From NCBI RefSeq assembly GCF_026626705.1, contig NZ_JAPNKC010000001.1, positions 8,016,001 to 8,080,000 on the forward strand: a stretch of DNA of 64,000 bases, read 5' to 3'. Positions 59,282 to 64,000 of the stretch are shown piece after piece. The stretch's first letter is position 1, and each line of letters opens with the position of its first letter. The notes below the pieces were generated by a model. That model saw only the letters and a program-made list of their open reading frames with translations, was not told where the DNA came from and searched no databases. Source of the stretch: Pyxidicoccus sp. MSG2 (GTDB lineage: Bacteria > Myxococcota > Myxococcia > Myxococcales > Myxococcaceae). Position numbers and translations under genes: made by a program.

Positions 59282-60994
59282 CTAGAACGGCGCGGGCCGC
59301 TCGAAGGTGACGGGCTGGCCCGTGCCCGGGTGCAGGAAGGACAGCGCCTCCGCGTGCAGGAGCAGGCGCTCACCGGGGTGGCCGTAGAGGCGGTCTCCGA
59401 CGATGGGTGCCCCGAGGCCGAGCGGATGCGCCGCGTGGACGCGGAGCTGGTGCGTGCGGCCGGTGTGCGGGAAGAAGGCCACGCGCGTGCGCTCGCCGTC
59501 GCGCTCCAGCACGTGCCACTCCGTCACCGCGGGCTTGCCGTGGACGGGGTCGTGAATCTGCCGGGGCCGGTCATCCAGGTCCACGCGGATGGGGAAGTCG
59601 ATGGTGCCCCGCTCGCCCTTCACGAGGCCCTGGAGCCAGGCCACGTAGCGCTTGTGCACCGTCCGGTGGAGGAACTGCCGCTGCAGCGTCTCGTGGGTCC
59701 GCGAATCGAGCGCCGCGACGAGCAGCCCCGACGTGTCCAGGTCGAGCCGGTGCACGAGCAGCGGGCCCGTCGCGTGGGGATACCGCGCGCGCAGCCGGGT
59801 GAGCACCGAGTCCGTCAGCGAGGCCTCCCGGCCGGGCACGGAGAGCAGGCCGTGGGGCTTGTCCACCACGACGAGCCAGGTGTCCTCGAAGAGGATGGAC
59901 AGCCCTTCGCTCGTGGCGGCGGCGGGAGCGAAGGCCCGGGGCGGCGCGACGGACAGTCCCTTCAGCATGTACGGCAGCAGCGGCCCGCACTTGTCCCGGC
60001 ACGCGGCGTAGAACGCGCCGGAGACGCGGCCTCCCGAGAGCGGAGGCGCACCCCACCAGAACTCCGCGAGCGCCAGGGGTTGGAGGCCGAGCCTGAAGGC
60101 CTGCGCGAGGAGCTTCGGCGCGGCGCAGTCCGCGGCCCCCGACGGTGGCTCGCCCGACGTGAACAAGGTGCGCAGCGGCCGGCGCTCGCCGCGCGCATTC
60201 GGCACGTCGTAGGTGTCGTGGAGCCGCTTCATGAGCGCGCGGCTGACGATGCGGCGCAGCCGCTCCAGGGCCCGCAGCCGCCGCTCCAGCTTCGCGAGTC
60301 TCGGCGCGAGCGTCCGTCGTTCCTCTTCCTGCGCCGTGTCCAGCCGGCGCGCTTCCGCCTTGTCGCCCCGGCTCTCCTGGTCCAGCGCATGGAGGGCCGC
60401 GCGCCGCACGGCCTCATCGGGTGCCGCGGTGGACGGCTCCGGCGCCTGGAGCGCCGCGCTCTCGGCCGTGAGCTCCGCCCTGCGCGCGTGGCGCTGCTTC
60501 CGTCGCTCCTCATGCCGGGCCCGCATCGCCACGCGCTCCGACGCATGACGCGTCTGCTGGGCTTCGAGCGCGGCCCTCAGCTCCACCAACTCCGGCGACG
60601 CACGGTGTGTCTCCGTGCGGGCGTGGAGCGCCTTCACCACGGCCTCGCCGTCGGGCTCCAGCCGCGCGCGGACGTCGCGGTCGAACAGCGGCGGGACGAA
60701 GCCGGGCACATCCCACCGTCCCGCGAGCATCCCGGAGAAGGCCCGCAGGTAGCCGATGCGTCCGCCGGGCTCGCGCACCACGAGCACGCCGAACATCTTC
60801 CCGCCCTCGCGGCTGTCGAGCAGCGCGGCCGGAATCCCGGGGGCCACGAACCCCGCGCGAAGCTCCGCCTGCAGCTGCTCCGCGGCCCGCCGGGCGAGCG
60901 CTCGAGGGCCCTGCTCGTCGAAGGGGCTCGGGAAGCAGCCCGCGACGTCCGCCGTCGCGGGCTGCGGCTCGAACGGTGTCACCCACGTCTCCAC
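59282..60994 (-). CDS. RluA-family RNA pseudouridine synthase with long N-terminal extension
   Basis: A 570-residue protein; only the last ~210 residues are the catalytic domain. It has the RluA signature H-R-L-D-L-D-T-S-G-L at 415-424, with Asp418 the nucleophile, V-V-D-K-P-H-G-L-L-S-V-P-G before it, and G-R-T-H-Q-L-R-V-H-A-A-H-P-L-G after it. It isomerises uridine in rRNA or tRNA. The N-terminal ~350 residues are unusual: residues 110-260 form a long charged coiled-coil (many R-A-R/E-E-R repeats), and no S4 domain is visible. Start is GTG at 60994. Some RluA-like proteins of gamma-proteobacteria have similar extended N-termini, so it may bind ribosomal partners. Confidence 0.85.
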   Translation of the reverse strand: METWVTPFEPQPATADVAGCFPSPFDEQGPRALARRAAEQLQAELRAGFVAPGIPAALLDSREGGKMFGVLVVREPGGRIGYLRAFSGMLAGRWDVPGFVPPLFDRDVRARLEPDGEAVVKALHARTETHRASPELVELRAALEAQQTRHASERVAMRARHEERRKQRHARRAELTAESAALQAPEPSTAAPDEAVRRAALHALDQESRGDKAEARRLDTAQEEERRTLAPRLAKLERRLRALERLRRIVSRALMKRLHDTYDVPNARGERRPLRTLFTSGEPPSGAADCAAPKLLAQAFRLGLQPLALAEFWWGAPPLSGGRVSGAFYAACRDKCGPLLPYMLKGLSVAPPRAFAPAAATSEGLSILFEDTWLVVVDKPHGLLSVPGREASLTDSVLTRLRARYPHATGPLLVHRLDLDTSGLLVAALDSRTHETLQRQFLHRTVHKRYVAWLQGLVKGERGTIDFPIRVDLDDRPRQIHDPVHGKPAVTEWHVLERDGERTRVAFFPHTGRTHQLRVHAAHPLGLGAPIVGDRLYGHPGERLLLHAEALSFLHPGTGQPVTFERPAPF

Positions 60995-61032
60995 GGCTCA
61001 TCGGTAACACGAAACCGTGGAGACGCGGTGCT

Positions 61033-62610
61033 TCACTGGTACTGCCAGTTCGGCTGGTACTCCTTGTAGACGACGAACTCGTGGTCCGCGTACAGCGTGG
61101 TCGCGCTGATTTCGAACGTCAGCTCCAGGCCCACCGACTGCGGCTGGGCCCCCCAGGTGTTCTCGCTGCAGGGGTAGTTGTACGAGTACCAGTCGCTGCA
61201 CCAGCTCTGGTACCAGGAATACGACTCGTAGAGCTGGTTGTAGGGCACGAAGCTCGACGGCCCGTTCTGCCCGTAGACGAACGCCGCCTTCACGGACTTG
61301 AGCGTCACGCCGGCGTTCGGGTTGACGACGTAGCTCGGCGCGGCGAGCGCGTAGTCGGCCGAGTCCTGGCAGTAACGGATCTGCCCGTAGTCGTCGTAGC
61401 AGCCGGAGTACCAGTTCGAGATGAGGACGGTGGGCTCCGTGTTGAGGTTGAAGACGCCCCACGGAATCGTCTGCACGGGCCGGTAGAAGTCCGGCGCGGC
61501 GGCGCCGGTGTTCAGCGCGAAGTCACCCATGTCGATCTGCTGCACGGTGGTGATGGTGCCGTTCAGCTTCAGCGCGCCCTCGAAGTTCATCGGCTCGCGG
61601 CGGGCCTGGCCCGTCTTGCCGCCCATGAAGAACTTCACGAAGCCAATCATCGCGCCGATGTACGGCGCCGCGCTGACCGCCCCCGAGGCGAGGAACGCCT
61701 GCGCCGGCGCCACCCACCACGGGTCCGCCGCCGTGTTGTCCGTCTCCTTCTTCACCCGCGCCGCGAGCGCGGCCTTCTGCGCGTTCAGGTCCTTGTAGTA
61801 CTTGTGCCCCGCGTTGTACGCGCCCACCAGCGTGGAGAAGGCGTTGGTGTTCGAGGACGACGGCGCCGAGCTGTCGATGACCTGGTTGAGGTTGAGCGAG
61901 CCCTCGAGCGCGACCTGGCTGATGTCCATGCCGTGCAGCTCCAGGTGGAGCTTGGCTTCGGGATGGGCGTTGGGGTCATACCCGAACAGCGTGAAGTCCG
62001 CCCAGGCCCAGCCATGGTTGATGGCCATGCGGCCCATGAAGTCGTCCTGCTTGGCCTTGTCGTAGTCCGCGAGCGACGCCTTCACCGTGTCCGTGAAGGT
62101 CATCAAGCCCGCGGTGCTCGTCGTGCTGCGGAAGGACAGCTCCGCCCGGTACGCCGTGTACGCGAGGTTCTGCACGTTGTAATACATGAAGCGCAGCGTG
62201 CCCTTGTACTTGTTGTAGAGCGCGAAGAAGGGCATCGCCGGGGCGCTCGTGGGCGTGCCGAAGTCCCGGTACACCAGCATCCAGCCATCCGCCGGGTACA
62301 TGTCCTTCTCGTCCGTCGCGAGCGCGTGGCCGCTCGTGAAGAAGGGCAGTTGCACGTTGTTGAGCTGGATGGGGGTGCTGCCGTTCGTCGAGTAGTACAT
62401 CGTGTGGCCGGCACCGCTGACCGTCCAGTCCCACGTGGGGCTCAGGTTCGGGTCTCCCGGCGGCACGTAGCGGCCATTGAGGATGCGGTCCTTCTTCGGC
62501 TGGCTGATTTGCGTGGGCGACTGCGTCGGCGCGGCGGTGGCCGTTCCGAGCAAGAGGATGCCCATCAGCGCCATCGCGCGATGCGCGACGGTACGCGTCG
62601 TGCTCATCAT
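61033..62610 (-). CDS. Large secreted protein of unknown function
   Basis: A 525-residue exported protein (signal peptide ending A-T-A-A-P, about residue 26). The mature part is rich in Tyr, Trp, Asn and Ser, with W-T-V-S-G-A-G-H-T-M-Y-Y and Y-K-G-T-L-R-F-M-Y-Y-N-V in the first half, and a Cys-containing W-Y-S-G-C-Y-D-D-Y / Q-S-W-C-S-D-W-Y-S-Y segment towards the end. No catalytic motif or known domain is recognised. It resembles secreted carbohydrate-binding or adhesive proteins in composition. The start at 62610 has GGAG ten bases upstream. It diverges from tag. Confidence 0.7.
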   Translation of the reverse strand: MMSTTRTVAHRAMALMGILLLGTATAAPTQSPTQISQPKKDRILNGRYVPPGDPNLSPTWDWTVSGAGHTMYYSTNGSTPIQLNNVQLPFFTSGHALATDEKDMYPADGWMLVYRDFGTPTSAPAMPFFALYNKYKGTLRFMYYNVQNLAYTAYRAELSFRSTTSTAGLMTFTDTVKASLADYDKAKQDDFMGRMAINHGWAWADFTLFGYDPNAHPEAKLHLELHGMDISQVALEGSLNLNQVIDSSAPSSSNTNAFSTLVGAYNAGHKYYKDLNAQKAALAARVKKETDNTAADPWWVAPAQAFLASGAVSAAPYIGAMIGFVKFFMGGKTGQARREPMNFEGALKLNGTITTVQQIDMGDFALNTGAAAPDFYRPVQTIPWGVFNLNTEPTVLISNWYSGCYDDYGQIRYCQDSADYALAAPSYVVNPNAGVTLKSVKAAFVYGQNGPSSFVPYNQLYESYSWYQSWCSDWYSYNYPCSENTWGAQPQSVGLELTFEISATTLYADHEFVVYKEYQPNWQYQ

Positions 62611-62723
62611 GGGGTGTTGCTCCGTGTGGAGGGTTGAGCACACGGAAAACGTGCGGCCCCAGAATTTGTCGCACGGCTCAGGAAGCGAAATGCAGCCCGC
62701 GCACGACGTGCGAGGATGGCCGG

Positions 62724-63353
62724 ATGATGGAAGGACTCGTCGAGGGGCCGGACGGAACACGGCGGTGCAGGTGGGCGGGGAGCGCTCCGGACTACATCGC
62801 CTACCACGACACGGAGTGGGGCCGGCCGGTGACGGACGACCGGCGCCTCTTCGAGAAGCTCTGCCTCGAGGGCTTCCAGTCGGGCCTGAGCTGGCTCACC
62901 ATCCTCCGCAAGCGCGAGGCCTTCCGCGAGGCGTTCCTCGACTTCGACTTCACCCGGCTGGTCCGCTTCACCGAGCGCGACGTGGAGCGGCTCCTCGGCA
63001 ACGCGGGCATCGTGCGCCACCGGGGGAAGATTGAGTCCGTGGTGAACAACGCCCGCCGCGCGTGCGAATTGGTGGAGCAGGAGGGCTCGCTCGCCGCCTT
63101 CGTCTGGCGCTTCGAGCCCTCCGAGGCCAGCCGGCCCCGGCACCTCACCTGGGAGGTGCTGCGGAGCATGCCCACCACCCCCGAGTCCACCGCGCTCTCC
63201 CGCGAGCTGCGCAAGCGGGGGTGGAGCTTCGTGGGCCCCACCACGTCCTACGCCTTCATGCAGGCGATGGGGATGGTGAATGACCACGTGGACGGCTGCG
63301 CGCTCCGGCACGAAGCGGAGCGCCTGCGCACGTCCCTGCGCCGGCCCGGGTAG
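62724..63353 (+). CDS. tag: DNA-3-methyladenine glycosylase I
   Basis: A 209-residue Tag enzyme that removes 3-methyladenine from DNA. R-C-R-W-A near the N-terminus provides a zinc Cys, Y-H-D-T-E-W-G the catalytic-site segment with a zinc His, E-G-F-Q-S-G-L-S-W the helix-hairpin region, and N-D-H-V-D-G-C at the end the second zinc His/Cys pair. ATG at 62724 has GAGG eight bases upstream. It has a slightly longer N-terminus than E. coli Tag. It converges with the MCP gene at 63357 with three bases between. Confidence 0.95.
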   Translation: MMEGLVEGPDGTRRCRWAGSAPDYIAYHDTEWGRPVTDDRRLFEKLCLEGFQSGLSWLTILRKREAFREAFLDFDFTRLVRFTERDVERLLGNAGIVRHRGKIESVVNNARRACELVEQEGSLAAFVWRFEPSEASRPRHLTWEVLRSMPTTPESTALSRELRKRGWSFVGPTTSYAFMQAMGMVNDHVDGCALRHEAERLRTSLRRPG

Positions 63354-63356
63354 GGC

Positions 63357-64000
63357 CTACTGCGCCGGCACCGCGCTGTCGTCCAGCGTGCCGGAGCGGA
63401 GGGCCTGGTCGGCGACGCCGGACATGCGCTCGGCCAGCGAGTGCACGGAGCGCGTGACGGTCTGCGTCTCATCCACCACCTTGAGCGTGCGCTGCATCTG
63501 CCCGGACAGCTCCTGGATGGCCTGGGCAATCTGGTGGGTGCCCGCGTCCTGCTGGGCCACGGCGGCGGTAATCTGGCGCACGCTGGTGCTGGTTTCGCTG
63601 ATGATGGAGGCCAGCTTCTGGAGCTGCGTGCCGGAGGTGCGCACCGCGTCCAGGCTTCCGCGCACGCGCTGCTCGCCCTGCTCGCTGACCTTCGCCGCCT
63701 CGCGCATGCTGGCGCTCACGCCGTCGAGCACGTCGCGGATGCGCTGGGTGGCCTGGATGGACTGGTCCGCGAGGCTGCGCATCTCCCGCGCCACCACGCC
63801 GAAGCCCTTTCCGCTGTCGCCGCTGCGCACCGCCTCGATGGCGGCGTTGATGGCCAGCATGTTGGACTGGTCCGCGAGCGTCTTCACCGCGTCCACGATG
63901 CCGGCAATCTCCCGCGTTCGCGCGTCGAGCGCGAGGATGCGGCTGGCCATCTCCGACACCTCGTTGCGGATGGCGGAGAGGTCCGCCAGCGTGCGCTCCA
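63357..64000 (-). CDS. C-terminal signalling domain of a methyl-accepting chemotaxis protein (partial)
   Basis: The gene runs in from beyond the right edge, so only its 3' part is present (about 214 codons). It covers the MCP hairpin with Q-S-N-M-L-A-I-N-A-A-I-E-A-V-R-S-G-D-S-G-K-G-F-G-V, followed by D-Q-S-I-Q-A-T and the returning coiled-coil. The hairpin is nearly identical in wording to the MCP at 50332 but it is a separate gene. Sensor and membrane parts are outside the window. The last residues (D-D-S-A-V-P-A-Q) do not form a CheR-tethering pentapeptide. Confidence 0.93.
   Translation of the reverse strand, partial: ERTLADLSAIRNEVSEMASRILALDARTREIAGIVDAVKTLADQSNMLAINAAIEAVRSGDSGKGFGVVAREMRSLADQSIQATQRIRDVLDGVSASMREAAKVSEQGEQRVRGSLDAVRTSGTQLQKLASIISETSTSVRQITAAVAQQDAGTHQIAQAIQELSGQMQRTLKVVDETQTVTRSVHSLAERMSGVADQALRSGTLDDSAVPAQ

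Noticed and set aside
1..64000. tRNA, rRNA, CRISPR, insertion sequences and phage genes
   Set aside because: No cloverleaf-like sequence, regular repeat-spacer pattern, transposase motif or phage structural gene was recognised.

Overview
The window is very GC-rich, with G/C dominating third codon positions. It carries a DUF2378 (TIGR02265) gene, a family known almost only from myxobacteria, together with several eukaryote-like Ser/Thr kinases, a rich chemotaxis cluster, secreted PPC-domain and CBM21 proteins and many lipoproteins. This fits the order Myxococcales, probably family Myxococcaceae (Myxococcus, Corallococcus, Pyxidicoccus and relatives). Coding density is high. I see no rRNA, tRNA, CRISPR array, insertion sequence or prophage, so this looks like chromosomal core plus lineage-specific genes.

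Layout. 1-6.8 kb: the 3' end of a secreted PPC-domain protein, a TPR lipoprotein, and an ECF sigma factor followed by a 1290-residue kinase-AAA-TPR regulator. 6.8-15.8 kb: a tightly packed minus-strand operon. In transcription order it holds a polyprenyl diphosphate synthase, two small unknown proteins, a CrtC-like hydratase-family protein, an SCP2-like protein and two 893-residue FAD oxidoreductases that are tandem paralogues. A short gene scar lies between those two. This is the best candidate for an undescribed pathway, most likely making or modifying an isoprenoid. 16-21.5 kb: an acyltransferase-3 membrane protein, htpG, a secreted tandem-CBM21 protein, and a two-gene cassette with a PD-(D/E)XK nuclease. 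21.6-26.6 kb: an M49-like metallopeptidase, a CrtW-like ketolase, msrPQ and a receiver protein. 26.6-32 kb: a three-gene operon of Ser/Thr kinase, TPR-TonB receptor and lipoprotein, with 4-bp overlaps.

32-43.8 kb: a BtuF-like protein, an Omp85-family barrel, a UPF0489-like protein, a DPP-IV-type peptidase, a cold-shock protein, sucA-sucB (2-oxoglutarate dehydrogenase E1 and E2) and a FabI-type enoyl reductase. 44-52 kb: a chemosensory operon (receiver, receiver-CheW, CheR, CheW, CheA-receiver hybrid, CheB, MCP) ending at a strong intrinsic terminator. 52-64 kb: clpA-clpS and a GNAT/PF04339 protein, small unknowns including the DUF2378 protein, a NifU-type Fe-S scaffold, a methyltransferase, a 5'(3')-nucleotidase, a RluA-type pseudouridine synthase, a large secreted unknown, tag, and the signalling end of a second MCP that runs off the window.

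The recurring regulatory theme is translational coupling: many neighbouring genes overlap by 4 to 20 bases. Starts were chosen from Shine-Dalgarno spacing and from family N-termini. All functions are read from motifs by eye; no database search was run.
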